Shown here piece after piece: positions 1 through 9,344 of a DNA stretch of 64,000 bases (position 1 is the stretch's first letter; every line of letters starts with the position of its first letter). The DNA is from JBLMYQ01 sp050260055 (GTDB taxonomy: Bacteria > Bacillota > Clostridia > Acetivibrionales > UBA4821). Below the pieces are notes generated by a model. It was not told the DNA's origin. It made no database searches and worked only from the letters and a program-made list of their open reading frames with translations. Both the position numbers and the translations under genes were made by a program. The DNA lies in assembly GCA_050260055.1 (NCBI GenBank), contig JBLNBO010000053.1, positions 9,470 through 73,469 of the forward strand. The letters run 5' to 3'.

Positions 1-906
1 TGCAAGCGGAGTAGTGCCCATAATTACCGCACCATTTTTATTGATTCCGATATAACTTCGTGAAGAACGCAAAGTTTTAATTTTTTCAGCTGTGAACCCA
101 TCACGGTCGAAATTAACATCATACTTCCCAAAGGTGATTAATTTGGGACCGGCGCCTATTGCATACTCAATAGAAGAAGTAGAAAGTGCCTGTCCATTCA
201 ATTCGTATTCAATTTTATACTCTACCGTGTCACCTATTTTAAAACGGGTTCGAGTACTTTCTTTACTGCCTATATGTATAACATAGCCTCCGATAGGAAT
301 TTTAACGGGCTTTGTCTGAATATCTTCAACAATACCGTTTCTTACAACTATATTTGTACTTCCGTCATCGGGGATACTGCCAAAATTACTATCTAAAATA
401 ACAGATTGATATGGAGTGTTATACAAATGATTTATGCTCCAGCCATTCCAGTTGTTTGGCCACTTATACGAACCGTTTATTGCACCTCTGATTTTAATAT
501 TTAATGTACCAACTTGCTTGATTCCATCAGAGAAGAAACAAACATTACTGCCTCCATGAATAATTTTACTATTATTAATAATAATACCATATGGATAACG
601 TTTTGTAGAATTATTATTATAAGCATCAAAAAAAGTCCCGTTGATTCCTGCAGCCGCTTTTTTCTTTTCCACGAGAGTTTTTAGCTCAGAAACAGAACCA
701 ATAGGATTACTGCTAATGGTTTCAAAAGTATATAAGCTTGTATCTGGAATTATCAGATAATTAAGTTTAATTGTATTTGAGCCGACTTTAACAGATTTAT
801 TTTCACTTTGAATATTTTCTTCTGCGAAACAAGGACTGCACATAATAAGCACTAATAAAGAAGCACGTAATACATGCATAAAAACGGTGTTTTTTAAATT
901 AATCAT
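1..906 (-). CDS. Secreted phosphodiester glycosidase (NAGPA-domain) protein, C-terminus cut off
   Basis: Reading frame on the minus strand that runs off the left edge of the window; 302 codons are present. It starts at an ATG at 906-904, 6 bases after an AGGAG ribosome binding site. The first 22 residues form a signal peptide ending ...CSPCFA, so the protein is exported. The body carries motifs of the phosphodiester glycosidase/NAGPA family (formerly DUF2233): AGINGTFFDAYN near residue 77, IIHGGSN, IPIGGYVIHIG and RSYIGINKNG. Family members are linked to exopolysaccharide or cell-surface glycan processing; the substrate here is unknown. The catalytic C-terminal part is mostly outside the window. 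It is divergent from the cax gene at 1342. Confidence 0.8.
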   Translation of the reverse strand, partial: MINLKNTVFMHVLRASLLVLIMCSPCFAEENIQSENKSVKVGSNTIKLNYLIIPDTSLYTFETISSNPIGSVSELKTLVEKKKAAAGINGTFFDAYNNNSTKRYPYGIIINNSKIIHGGSNVCFFSDGIKQVGTLNIKIRGAINGSYKWPNNWNGWSINHLYNTPYQSVILDSNFGSIPDDGSTNIVVRNGIVEDIQTKPVKIPIGGYVIHIGSKESTRTRFKIGDTVEYKIEYELNGQALSTSSIEYAIGAGPKLITFGKYDVNFDRDGFTAEKIKTLRSSRSYIGINKNGAVIMGTTPLA

Positions 907-1341
907 AGGTACTCCTAAAAGAAATTTTAAAATAGGAGAATAATTGTTATCCGGATTTTATAAGTAAGGCCCCAAGATGCCGATAATCTACATTTTGACA
1001 CCTAGCCGCGCTAGGTGGGTACCCTGTTAAGCTTTTCTATCTTCCACTATAAGTATGAGGCTTGATATATTACTTAAACTTCGGATTCCCTATTACTTAA
1101 TGTAGGTTCAAAATAATAGACATGCCGAACATCTCAGGAATAGTTCTTAAAACATTTTATGTGTGTATAAAGAATTTGATACAATATTTATACGATTATT
1201 ATAACATATTTAAAATAGCTGATAAATAACAATATGACTTATTGCGACAAAAAATTATTTCAAAAAATGTTTAAAACAAACAAAAAATTTGGTAATATCA
1301 TAAATGCAAAGTATATTCAAATGAAGAATTAGGAGGTAATT
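907..1341. other. Intergenic region with a possible structured leader
   Basis: 435 bases between two divergent genes. Roughly 960-1130 is less A+T-rich than the rest and contains a perfect 8-bp hairpin with a CGC loop (999-1017), followed by a GGTACC palindrome. On the minus strand it would lie in the 5' leader of the glycosidase gene. I compared it by eye with cyclic-di-GMP, cyclic-di-AMP, Mn, Mg, guanidine and SRP RNA consensus features and could not assign it. An AGGAGGT ribosome binding site for cax sits at 1331-1337. Confidence 0.35.
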
Positions 1342-2397
1342 ATGAAATATCTTAAATATCTGCTTATATTTGTTCCGGTGAGTTTTATTCTTGAATACAT
1401 GCATGTAGGAGGGACATGGATTTTCATATCTGCATGTCTTGCTATTATTCCACTCGCGGGCTTTATGGGGGAGGCAACAGAAAATTTGGCTGTTCATGCA
1501 GGCCCGAGGATTGGAGGCTTTCTGAATGCAACATTCGGGAATGCAACCGAACTTATTATTGCAATATTTGCAATAAAAGCCGGTCATGATGAAATAGCCA
1601 AAGCCTCTATAGCAGGTTCAATTATCGGGAATATATTGCTTGTACTGGGGGCAAGTATGTTGTTCGGAGGGTTTAAACATAAGATACAATCATTTAATAA
1701 ACAGGCTTCAGTTAATAGTGCAACCTTGCTCTTGTTTGCTGCGATTGGATTAATGATTCCTGCAATCTTCCTTAATGGTATTACATCTCACGATCAAAGG
1801 CTTGCATATGAAGGATTAAGCATAGCAAACGCAGTTATTATGATAGTAATTTACCTGCTTGGACTGGTTTTTTCATTCTTCACGCATAAAGATATTCTAT
1901 GCTGTGAGTCGGATGAGGTTCAAGAGGCCAAGTGGGGAAAAGTTAAGTCTATAGTTGTTTTATTAATATCAACAATAGTTGTTGCTTTTGAAAGTGAAAT
2001 TCTTGTCGGTTCTATTGAGACTACCGCAAAATCTCTAGGCTGGAATGATATGTTTATAGGAATAATAATATTAGCAATAATCGGTAATGCGGCTGAACAT
2101 TCGTCTGCAGTTTTAATGGCTGTCAAAAACAAAATGGATGTGTCATTAGAAATTGCAGTTGGTTCAAGCTTGCAGATAGCATTGTTTGTTGCTCCAGTCC
2201 TTGTATTTACAAGCTTGATTTTTGGAAATCCTATGGATTTGATTTTCCACCCTTATGAATTAGCAGGTATTGTGCTTGCAGTACTTATTGCTAACTTTAT
2301 TTCCCAAGACGGCGAAAGCCATTGGCTTGAAGGGGCACAATTAATAGGAGTTTATATAATTCTGGCATTCGCATTTTTCTTTGCTCCGATTAAGTAA
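1342..2397 (+). CDS. cax: Calcium/proton antiporter (CaCA family)
   Basis: 351-residue integral membrane protein that exchanges Ca2+ for H+ across the cytoplasmic membrane. It shows the two duplicated alpha-repeats of the CaCA family: GEATENLAVHAGPRIGG with GNATELIIAIFA in the first half, and GNAAEHSSAVLMA with VGSSLQIALFVAP in the second; the acidic residues in these repeats bind cation. About eleven hydrophobic segments are visible and length is normal for bacterial Cax/ChaA proteins. The ATG follows AGGAGGTAATT directly. It is a single-gene unit closed by a bidirectional terminator shared with the convergent transglutaminase gene. Confidence 0.93.
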   Translation: MKYLKYLLIFVPVSFILEYMHVGGTWIFISACLAIIPLAGFMGEATENLAVHAGPRIGGFLNATFGNATELIIAIFAIKAGHDEIAKASIAGSIIGNILLVLGASMLFGGFKHKIQSFNKQASVNSATLLLFAAIGLMIPAIFLNGITSHDQRLAYEGLSIANAVIMIVIYLLGLVFSFFTHKDILCCESDEVQEAKWGKVKSIVVLLISTIVVAFESEILVGSIETTAKSLGWNDMFIGIIILAIIGNAAEHSSAVLMAVKNKMDVSLEIAVGSSLQIALFVAPVLVFTSLIFGNPMDLIFHPYELAGIVLAVLIANFISQDGESHWLEGAQLIGVYIILAFAFFFAPIK

Positions 2398-2411
2398 TAA
2401 TAATACAAAAA

Positions 2412-2437
2412 AAAGACGATTACTCGTCTTTTTTTTA
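2412..2437. terminator. Bidirectional intrinsic terminator
   Basis: Perfect 8-bp stem (2412-2419 with 2424-2431), 4-base loop, T-run downstream on the plus strand and an A-run upstream that serves the minus strand. It lies between the convergent stops of cax and the transglutaminase gene. Confidence 0.85.
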
Positions 2438-2438
2438 T

Positions 2439-3626
2439 TTACCATTCGCCTGCAATCCTTGATGCTGTATGGTCTAATTCAAAATTGCTTCTATCAAAAT
2501 AATTTCCGCCGATTGAAAATGTTGTATCGACATTTACCCATTTGTCCTCTTCGGGGATATAGACCTGATTCCAGGAGTGTTCTCCCCAAGACACACCGCT
2601 ATTTGCAGTTCCGACTATAAGCCTGACCTTTAACCCAGCAGCCCGGCACATTGCAACGTACAGAGAAGACATGTCGAAACATATGCCTTTCCGGGTATTG
2701 AATGCTTCTATTGCGCCAGAGGAAGTGGTTGTAAGTTTATTGCTAACCAAGTCAGCTTTTTCATAATCGTATTTTACATTTGTTCCAATCCAGCGATATA
2801 TTGCTTTGGCACGTTTGCGGTCTGAGGTAATTGTCTTAACAAGACTTTGAGCATATGAGTCAATCTCAGGATTTGATTTTATTGCATCATCAAGTGTGAC
2901 GCCATTGAAGTACCAGATTATGCGTACTCCATTTTCAGTTTTTGAAGGCAGCGTTTTTCCAGTTCCAAGTTGGCTTATATCTGCCTCAGCAAGAGATCTG
3001 TTAAACAATACGGGCATTTTTTGAATATATTGAGAATTGAGTAAAGGCTCAATCGCTTGAGAATTAACTACATTGTAAATTTTAGATTGTTCTAATTGGT
3101 CCGAAAGAGTAGGAGAGGGGAAATATATGCTTACTACATTAAATAGAAGGCAAACTATGAATAGGTTTAGCAGTGACTTAGGTACATTTAATACAAGACG
3201 AAGAAAGTAATTAATTGGCTTCCATAATGAATTGAAAGTATCCAATATGATATCTGACAGGTTATAAAGGAATATGTTTTCGAACTTGTAGAAAATTATT
3301 TTCAAGAAAAAATAAATGAAGAAAAATAGAATCGGAGAAAATATTATATAAGTCTTTATATCTGGACTTAATGTATTATCTAGCAAGTTAGGTATGTTTC
3401 TGAGATTATCTAAAAAAGAAAATTTATTTGTGATAAATAGATATCTAGTAAGGTAAAATGACAGAAAAGCAGACAATGCAATTTCAACTAATTGAAATAT
3501 AGAAAGAAGCGAAAACCAAATGTTCGTCTTTTTTATTTTTAAAATTAAGCCTAGTAATAATGGCGCAATAATGAGGGTATAAATTATTGGTGTTATGACA
3601 TTGTATTCGTTTAAAAAGTTTTCCAT
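2439..3626 (-). CDS. Membrane-anchored transglutaminase-like protein
   Basis: 395 residues. The N-terminal half (about residues 10-185) contains several hydrophobic membrane-spanning segments; the C-terminal half is an extracytoplasmic transglutaminase core (papain-like fold). The catalytic triad is visible: Cys316 in KGICFDMSS, His350 in GEHSWNQVY and Asp367 in WVNVDTTF. Family members may act as proteases, amidases or cross-linkers on envelope proteins; the substrate cannot be told. It is convergent with cax and divergent from the thioredoxin-CcdA gene. Starts at ATG 3626. Confidence 0.85.
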   Translation of the reverse strand: MENFLNEYNVITPIIYTLIIAPLLLGLILKIKKTNIWFSLLSIFQLVEIALSAFLSFYLTRYLFITNKFSFLDNLRNIPNLLDNTLSPDIKTYIIFSPILFFFIYFFLKIIFYKFENIFLYNLSDIILDTFNSLWKPINYFLRLVLNVPKSLLNLFIVCLLFNVVSIYFPSPTLSDQLEQSKIYNVVNSQAIEPLLNSQYIQKMPVLFNRSLAEADISQLGTGKTLPSKTENGVRIIWYFNGVTLDDAIKSNPEIDSYAQSLVKTITSDRKRAKAIYRWIGTNVKYDYEKADLVSNKLTTTSSGAIEAFNTRKGICFDMSSLYVAMCRAAGLKVRLIVGTANSGVSWGEHSWNQVYIPEEDKWVNVDTTFSIGGNYFDRSNFELDHTASRIAGEW

Positions 3627-3764
3627 ATTAACCTCAATAAATATTTTCTTAGCTTCATTTTATAACTTTTTAATAAATTTATAAAGTGCATAAATATTAC
3701 CGTATGGTAACAATCATTGTAATATTGTAAAATGAAATTAATAAGAGGACAAGCGGAGGATAAT

Positions 3765-5165
3765 ATGAAAAAGTTAACCAGCATAATAGTAATATTATTT
3801 TTAGCGGCATTTATAAATATAAACCCGGCCTCGGCTGAAGCGAACAATAAAGGCGGACTTGTTGTCAAGAATTATTGGGGTATAGGATGCTCGGAATGCG
3901 GGCAGATGAAACAATTTCTGAATGAGTTGAAGTTAAAATATATCGGGGTTAAAATTGAAGAATATGAGATATATTTTAATAAAGAAAACAAAAGAATGCT
4001 TGAAAATACCCTCAAACAAATGAATAAGGAATTCAATGGTGTGCCAATTGTAATTATTGAGGGGAATGTATTTACGGGATATGGAGATAGTGTAAAAGCT
4101 AAGATAGAAAATATAATGAAACAAAGACTTAAACCATCTTCTGTTAAGCTGCCTGTCAAGCAAAAGGGAAACCCTGAGGAAATTAAAAAAAGAACGCACG
4201 GCATAAGGATAGAAGAAGATGTGGAAGGTCAAGAATCTGTTGAAAGTCTGGGAACAAATACCCATAGTTATATTTCAGAAGAAACTAATAATATTCAACA
4301 GCCAAATATAGATAATAGCAGTGTATTTAAAGATTCATTAATTAATAATATTCCTTTTGTAGGAAGTGTGAATCCATGGAAATATCCTCTTCCTGTTGCA
4401 ACAATCTTGATTGCCTTTGTTGACAGCTTAAATCCCTGTGCATTTTTTATTCTATTTACAATGCTGGGACTGCTTGTTCATGCTCAATCAAGAGCCAAAG
4501 TCTTGTTCGCCGGTGGAATATTTGTCGTTATTTCAGGCATAGCATATTTTATATTTATGGCTGCATGGCTTAATCTTTTCCTTGTAGCAGGAAATATAAA
4601 AATAATAACTATACTTGCCGGTTCAGCAGCATTGATTATAGCAGCTATTAATATTAAGGACTTTTTTAAATTTAAAAAAGGAATAAGTCTTACTATATCT
4701 CAGGGAAATATAAAGAATTTATTTGAAAGAATGCGCAAACTGACAAGAATTACTTCATGGCCCGGAATAGCATTGTCGGCAAGCGTGCTGGCAATTGCAG
4801 CCAACGCTTATGAGGTTCTATGTACAGCAGGGTTTCCAATGGCTTATACAAGAATTCTATCCTTAAATTATCTGCCTAGTTTAGAGTATTATTCTTATCT
4901 CGTATTGTATAATATTGTATATATTGTACCGCTGGCAGTTATAGTTATAATAATTGCCATGACTTTAGAAAGATTTAAGATGGAAGAAATTCAAGGGAGA
5001 ATACTGAAATTGATTTCAGGAATCATGATGCTTGGGCTTGGGGCAATACTGTTATTTGCCCCGCAGTTAATGGAAGATATTATGATTATGATTCTATTGT
5101 TTGGATTGTCGGTTGCATCAGGACTCTTTATGGGGTATATAGAAATGCATAAAGAAGAATCTTGA
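3765..5165 (+). CDS. Thioredoxin-like domain fused to CcdA/DsbD-type membrane domain
   Basis: 466 residues from the ATG at 3765, chosen because GCGGAGGA lies 4 bases upstream and the protein then begins with a clean signal peptide (MKKLTSIIVILFLAAF...ASA). Residues about 28-125 form an exported thioredoxin/glutaredoxin-like domain with a CSEC redox motif and the cis-proline region NGVPIVII. A polar linker leads to a membrane domain of six or so helices with the CcdA/DsbD signature DSLNPCAFF and a second conserved cysteine in EVLCTAGFPMAY. The CcdA-like cysteine pair probably moves electrons across the membrane to the CXXC domain of the same protein. Role inferred: extracytoplasmic thiol reduction. 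The partner protein is unknown. Confidence 0.85.
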   Translation: MKKLTSIIVILFLAAFININPASAEANNKGGLVVKNYWGIGCSECGQMKQFLNELKLKYIGVKIEEYEIYFNKENKRMLENTLKQMNKEFNGVPIVIIEGNVFTGYGDSVKAKIENIMKQRLKPSSVKLPVKQKGNPEEIKKRTHGIRIEEDVEGQESVESLGTNTHSYISEETNNIQQPNIDNSSVFKDSLINNIPFVGSVNPWKYPLPVATILIAFVDSLNPCAFFILFTMLGLLVHAQSRAKVLFAGGIFVVISGIAYFIFMAAWLNLFLVAGNIKIITILAGSAALIIAAINIKDFFKFKKGISLTISQGNIKNLFERMRKLTRITSWPGIALSASVLAIAANAYEVLCTAGFPMAYTRILSLNYLPSLEYYSYLVLYNIVYIVPLAVIVIIIAMTLERFKMEEIQGRILKLISGIMMLGLGAILLFAPQLMEDIMIMILLFGLSVASGLFMGYIEMHKEES

Positions 5166-5179
5166 GATTACGCAAATCA

Positions 5180-6337
5180 TTAAAGAAAAATAGGCGTATC
5201 TTCCTGGTATTGTGAGTAAATTGAGGTGATTTGCTTTTCACATTTTAGGAAAGCGCTTACAACATCTTTATCAAAGCTTTCGCCAGCTTCACTCGCAATA
5301 ATATCATACGAAGCCTTTAAAGCTACAGGTTCTTTATAAACTCTTCTTGAAGTAAGTGCATCGAAAACATCGGCAATAGCAACAATTTTAGCGGAGATAG
5401 GTATTTGGTCGCCTTTAATACCAAATGGATATCCTTTGCCGTTAACCTTTTCATGGTGTCCTAATGCGATATCTATAGCTGTACTGAAATAATGCTTATC
5501 TTTCTTCATGATGTTGTTGCCTGATTTTCTAAGCACATCAGCACCTATTATTGTATGCTTTTTCATAACCTCGAATTCTTCTGGAGACAACCTTGCAGGT
5601 TTAAGAAGAATACCGTCAGCAATACCGACTTTTCCGATATCATGAATAGGCGCAAAATCAGATATTTCTTGAATATAATGATCAGTAAGAATATCCTTAT
5701 AAGACTCACTTTTGGATAATTGCCTTGCGATAATTTCAGAATAATTTCTGATTCTTTCAATATGCAGCCCTGTTTCACTGTCTTTAGATTCTACCAGCTT
5801 TGCGAGCCCTGTAATTGATATAAGTATCAAGTCGTTAATCAGAATATTTTTTTCAATGCTTAATGCCAAAAATGAAGCAATCTGTTCTAGAAATTCTATA
5901 TGTTCTTTCCTATATACATTAGGTGAATAGCTTGAGAAAAATACAGTACCTATTGAATTGTTGTTTACATACAGAGGGAGGGTTATGCTTGATAAGATAC
6001 CTTCCTGGAGAAGTAATTTTGTTGATTTCGAATGGGGCTTTGCCTTGTAATATTCACGCAGGTCTTCAATGATTCTTGGCTTTCCTGATGCGATTACATC
6101 TGTTAATGAGGTTTCCTTTAGATGCAATGTGTATCCGCTCTTTAGTATGTTCTCATTATCTGAATGGACTGCTTGACAATATATAGTTCCAGTTGATTTA
6201 TCAATTAAACCGATTCCAATACGATTGTAAGGTATGTGTTCTTGAAAAGAGTGAAATACAAATTCCAGTGTTTCATCAAAAGTGGAACCCCCACTAATTA
6301 TTTTAACCAGTTTAAGAATCTTATTATTTGGTAACAT
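5180..6337 (-). CDS. GAF and HD-GYP domain cyclic-di-GMP phosphodiesterase
   Basis: 385 residues, soluble. Residues about 15-165 form a GAF sensor domain. The rest is an HD-GYP domain: HIERIRNYS, then the metal-binding HDIGKVGI, a downstream conserved HH in GHHEKVNGKGYP, and GDQIPISAKIVAIADVFDALTS, split here only by its natural order. The GYP motif is intact. The expected reaction is hydrolysis of cyclic-di-GMP to GMP/pGpG, controlled by the ligand of the GAF domain. It opposes the GGDEF enzymes at 11562 and 32669. ATG start at 6337. It is convergent with the thioredoxin-CcdA gene with only a 14-base gap. Confidence 0.92.
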   Translation of the reverse strand: MLPNNKILKLVKIISGGSTFDETLEFVFHSFQEHIPYNRIGIGLIDKSTGTIYCQAVHSDNENILKSGYTLHLKETSLTDVIASGKPRIIEDLREYYKAKPHSKSTKLLLQEGILSSITLPLYVNNNSIGTVFFSSYSPNVYRKEHIEFLEQIASFLALSIEKNILINDLILISITGLAKLVESKDSETGLHIERIRNYSEIIARQLSKSESYKDILTDHYIQEISDFAPIHDIGKVGIADGILLKPARLSPEEFEVMKKHTIIGADVLRKSGNNIMKKDKHYFSTAIDIALGHHEKVNGKGYPFGIKGDQIPISAKIVAIADVFDALTSRRVYKEPVALKASYDIIASEAGESFDKDVVSAFLKCEKQITSIYSQYQEDTPIFL

Positions 6338-6569
6338 AAAAACACCTCAGCAAACGATAGTATAATGCGATGTAATAATTCTAACACATTATTAGAAAAA
6401 GATAAACTAAAACCTTTATATAGCAGAAAAAGAATAATATAGAAAAATATATTTTTTTGTATATTAATAAAACAATTGCATGATTTATTAATATGTTATA
6501 GAATTAATATATAAGGATAATTTTTGAAGTGTAGCATTATAAATTTATTAAAGTTACGGAGTGATGGAA

Positions 6570-7019
6570 ATGATTTTTAATATTCTAATTACGGATGATA
6601 ACCTCATTCACCAAATAAGTGTTAAGTACTGTATCGAAGATTTTAATTATAATCCGCTAATTGCATTTAACGGGCAAGAAGCAATAAATATTTTAGAAAC
6701 AAAGCCAGTTGATTTAATTATACTTGACTTGCAGATGCCAGTAATGGACGGCTTTGAATTTCTTAATTGGTTAAAAGAACACGAAGAATATGCATCAATA
6801 CCTGTTATTGTATATTCAGGAATGGCTGATGTTGATACTGTTCAAGAAGTATTACAGTATAATGTATTCGGATATTATTTCAAACCAATCACTCAAACTG
6901 ACCAACTCTTATTCTCAAATTCGATTAAAGCTGCACTTACTTATAGGAAGCAAAACATGGAGCTTGCTCAAGCAAATAAGATAATTGATAATTTTATTAA
7001 TACAAAGAAAAAAGGTTAA
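6570..7019 (+). CDS. Stand-alone CheY-like response regulator
   Basis: 149 residues from ATG 6570, 8 bases after GGAG; ATG 6564 and GTG 6561 are closer to that site and less likely. A single receiver domain fills most of the protein: acidic pair in ITDDN, phospho-acceptor Asp in LILDLQMPVMDG, the Thr/Ser position in VYSGMA and the conserved Lys in FKPIT. A short helical tail of about 25 residues follows. There is no output domain and no histidine kinase gene nearby, so it presumably works through protein contacts. It is divergent from the HD-GYP gene, which hints at, but does not prove, shared cyclic-di-GMP signalling. Confidence 0.9.
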   Translation: MIFNILITDDNLIHQISVKYCIEDFNYNPLIAFNGQEAINILETKPVDLIILDLQMPVMDGFEFLNWLKEHEEYASIPVIVYSGMADVDTVQEVLQYNVFGYYFKPITQTDQLLFSNSIKAALTYRKQNMELAQANKIIDNFINTKKKG

Positions 7020-7033
7020 TTAATTTATATAGA

Positions 7034-7066
7034 AAATACAAGGCGTATAGCCTTGTATTTTTTTTG
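7034..7066 (+). terminator. Intrinsic terminator after response regulator
   Basis: Perfect 11-bp stem (7034-7044 with 7050-7060), loop GTATA, then a run of T. Confidence 0.9.
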
Positions 7067-7072
7067 TTGAAT

Positions 7073-7100
7073 TTGCATTAATCCTCTGTTAAAGTATAAT
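7073..7100 (+). promoter_or_regulatory. Probable sigma-A promoter of glgA
   Basis: TTGCAT at 7073-7078 and TATAAT at 7095-7100 with a 16-base spacer, about 50 bases before the glgA start and just after the preceding terminator. Confidence 0.5.
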
Positions 7101-7150
7101 CATAATAATGTAAATTAGTAAGAATCAATTCAACAAAGGAGGCTATTGTA

Positions 7151-8605
7151 ATGCCGCTGAATAGCAAGTTGAAGATTCTTTTTGTTTCTGCTGAGGTTTC
7201 TCCTTATGCAAAGACTGGGGGATTGGCAGATATCTCCGGTTCACTTCCTGTTGCTCTAGCTCAAAAAGGTCATGATGTTAGAATTGTTATGCCAAGATAT
7301 AAAAAAGTTGCTGAAAAGTTGAAATATACAGCGGATTTTCCTATTACTATGGATTGGCGTAAAGAAGCCTGCATTATTCGTGAACATGCCATGATAACTG
7401 ACGATGCATCTGTTAAGGTATACTTCACAGATAATTATCAGTATTTTGATAGGGAACACATGTATTGTTATTTCGATGAGGCTGAGAGGTTTGCATTTTT
7501 TGCCAAGGCTGTACTTGATATGTTAAAGGTTATTGATTTTAAACCTGATGTTATTCACTGCAACGATTGGCAGTCTGGGCCTATTTGTGCTCTGCTTAAA
7601 GAAAAATATAAAAAAGATGAATTTTATTCAAAAATTGCCTCAATATTTACAGTTCATAACCTTCAGTATCAAGGAAACTATCCGGGGGACACAATCAAAC
7701 TCTTTGGCTTTGACGACACTTATTTTATACCTGAAAAATTAGAATTCTATGGGACATTCAGCTTTATGAAGGCTGGGCTTAATTATGCTGATATTATCAA
7801 TACTGTTAGTGAAACCTATGCAAAAGAGATTCAAACTCCTGAATACGGAGAAAGATTCGAAGGACTTCTAAAGCAGAGAACGAAAGATTTGTATGGAATA
7901 GTTAACGGTATAAGCTATGAGGAATTTAATCCTGCTGCAGATTCAAGAATATATAAGAAATATGATAAAAATTCGATAGAAAATAAAAAGATAAATAAAA
8001 CTGAATTACAAAAGGAAATGGGGCTTCCAAAAAGTAATGCTCCATTAATTGGATTGATTTCAAGACTGGTCAACCAAAAAGGATTAGACCTTATTTCAGA
8101 ATCGATGGAAGAGATATTAAAGAATGATATGCAGTTTGTTCTTCTTGGTTCTGGAGACGAGTATTTTGAAACGTTATTTAAGAATTATGCCAAGAAATAT
8201 CCAAAGAATGTAGGAGTATTTATTGGGTTCAATCCTGCTCTCGCTCAAAAAATCTATGCAGGCAGCGATATGTTTTTAATGCCATCCAAGTTTGAACCTT
8301 GCGGGCTTGGACAGATTTTCAGCTTGAGATACGGAACAATTCCGATTGTCAGGGCAACAGGAGGTTTAGCTGATACGATAGTTGATTGTGAACTTAAAAA
8401 TGATGGAAATGGATTTTCATTTAAGGATTATTCATCCAAGGAACTTGTTAAAACCATAAACAGAGCAGTAAAGTATTATAATACAAAACCTAATGAATGG
8501 AAACAGCTGGTTATTCGTGCATTAGATCAGGATTTTTCATGGAAGAAGTCTGCTGAAAAATATATTGATATATATAATAAAGCTATATTAAAGGTCAATA
8601 AATAA
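7151..8605 (+). CDS. glgA: Glycogen (starch) synthase
   Basis: 484 residues, a normal length for bacterial GT5 glycogen synthase, which transfers glucose from ADP-glucose to the growing alpha-1,4-glucan. The N-terminal nucleotide-sugar motif KTGGLADISGSLP is present at about residues 19-31, and the C-terminal GT-B half has MPSKFEPCGLGQIFSLRYG and RATGGLADTI, the regions that hold catalytic and phosphate-binding residues. ATG follows AAAGGAGG by 7 bases. No glgC, glgD or glgB gene is adjacent, so it is apart from the usual glg operon. The nth gene starts 30 bases after its stop. Confidence 0.95.
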   Translation: MPLNSKLKILFVSAEVSPYAKTGGLADISGSLPVALAQKGHDVRIVMPRYKKVAEKLKYTADFPITMDWRKEACIIREHAMITDDASVKVYFTDNYQYFDREHMYCYFDEAERFAFFAKAVLDMLKVIDFKPDVIHCNDWQSGPICALLKEKYKKDEFYSKIASIFTVHNLQYQGNYPGDTIKLFGFDDTYFIPEKLEFYGTFSFMKAGLNYADIINTVSETYAKEIQTPEYGERFEGLLKQRTKDLYGIVNGISYEEFNPAADSRIYKKYDKNSIENKKINKTELQKEMGLPKSNAPLIGLISRLVNQKGLDLISESMEEILKNDMQFVLLGSGDEYFETLFKNYAKKYPKNVGVFIGFNPALAQKIYAGSDMFLMPSKFEPCGLGQIFSLRYGTIPIVRATGGLADTIVDCELKNDGNGFSFKDYSSKELVKTINRAVKYYNTKPNEWKQLVIRALDQDFSWKKSAEKYIDIYNKAILKVNK

Positions 8606-8635
8606 TTGCTTATTTCGATTATTAATGGTGATGGA

Positions 8636-9271
8636 ATGAAGCCTGAAAATATTGAAAGTATTTATACTACACTATTTAATGAATATCCCGATGCTAAATC
8701 GGGATTAAATTATAATACAAACTTTGAATTGCTGATTGCAGTAATGTTATCGGCACAATGTACTGATAAGAGAGTAAATCAGGTAACTGAGAAGCTTTTT
8801 AAAAATGTACACACTCCTGATGATATGTTAAAATTGGGTGAAAATAAGCTTGTCGATATGATAAAATCATGCGGCTTATATAAGACTAAAAGCAGGAATA
8901 TTATCAATACATGTAGAATATTGAATAACGAATTTAAAGGAATTGTGCCGGACAAGTTTGAAGAATTGATAAAGCTTCCTGGTGTAGGAAGAAAAAGCGC
9001 GAATGTAGTTTTGATTGAGGCATTTAAAATTCCTGCAATACCTGTAGATACTCATGTTTTAAGGGTTTCAAACAGAATTGGATTTGCTAAAGCGAATAAT
9101 CCTGAACAAGCTGAAAAACAGCTGGCTGAATTACTTCCTAAGGATATGTGGTTAAAAATGCATCATTTGATTATTACTCATGGAAGAAGGATTTGCAAGT
9201 CAAGAAAACCTGAATGTAAAAATTGTAAAATAAATGTTTATTGTGACTTTACCAAATCAATAAAAAAATGA
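8636..9271 (+). CDS. nth: Endonuclease III
   Basis: 211 residues from ATG 8636; an upstream TTG at 8606 would add ten unconserved residues, and the family length favours 8636. It is a DNA glycosylase/AP lyase for oxidized pyrimidines in base-excision repair. The helix-hairpin-helix LPGVGRKSANVVL carries the catalytic lysine, the catalytic aspartate is in VDTHVLRVSNRIG, and the C-terminal iron-sulfur loop has the exact C-x6-C-x2-C-x5-C spacing. It is probably co-transcribed with glgA. Confidence 0.96.
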   Translation: MKPENIESIYTTLFNEYPDAKSGLNYNTNFELLIAVMLSAQCTDKRVNQVTEKLFKNVHTPDDMLKLGENKLVDMIKSCGLYKTKSRNIINTCRILNNEFKGIVPDKFEELIKLPGVGRKSANVVLIEAFKIPAIPVDTHVLRVSNRIGFAKANNPEQAEKQLAELLPKDMWLKMHHLIITHGRRICKSRKPECKNCKINVYCDFTKSIKK

Positions 9272-9344
9272 TATAATGTGTGAAGTTGTAATATTCACTT
9301 ATAAATAATCGAAATATATGGTAGAAATTTTTGGAGGTGCAGTT

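Noticed and set aside
1000..1030. SRP RNA start (CCGCGCTAGGTGGG resembles the 5' region of ffs)
   Set aside because: The GGAAGGAAGCAGC-type SRP core is absent downstream.
2381..2620. 79-codon plus-strand open frame
   Set aside because: It runs antisense through the transglutaminase gene and across the terminator.
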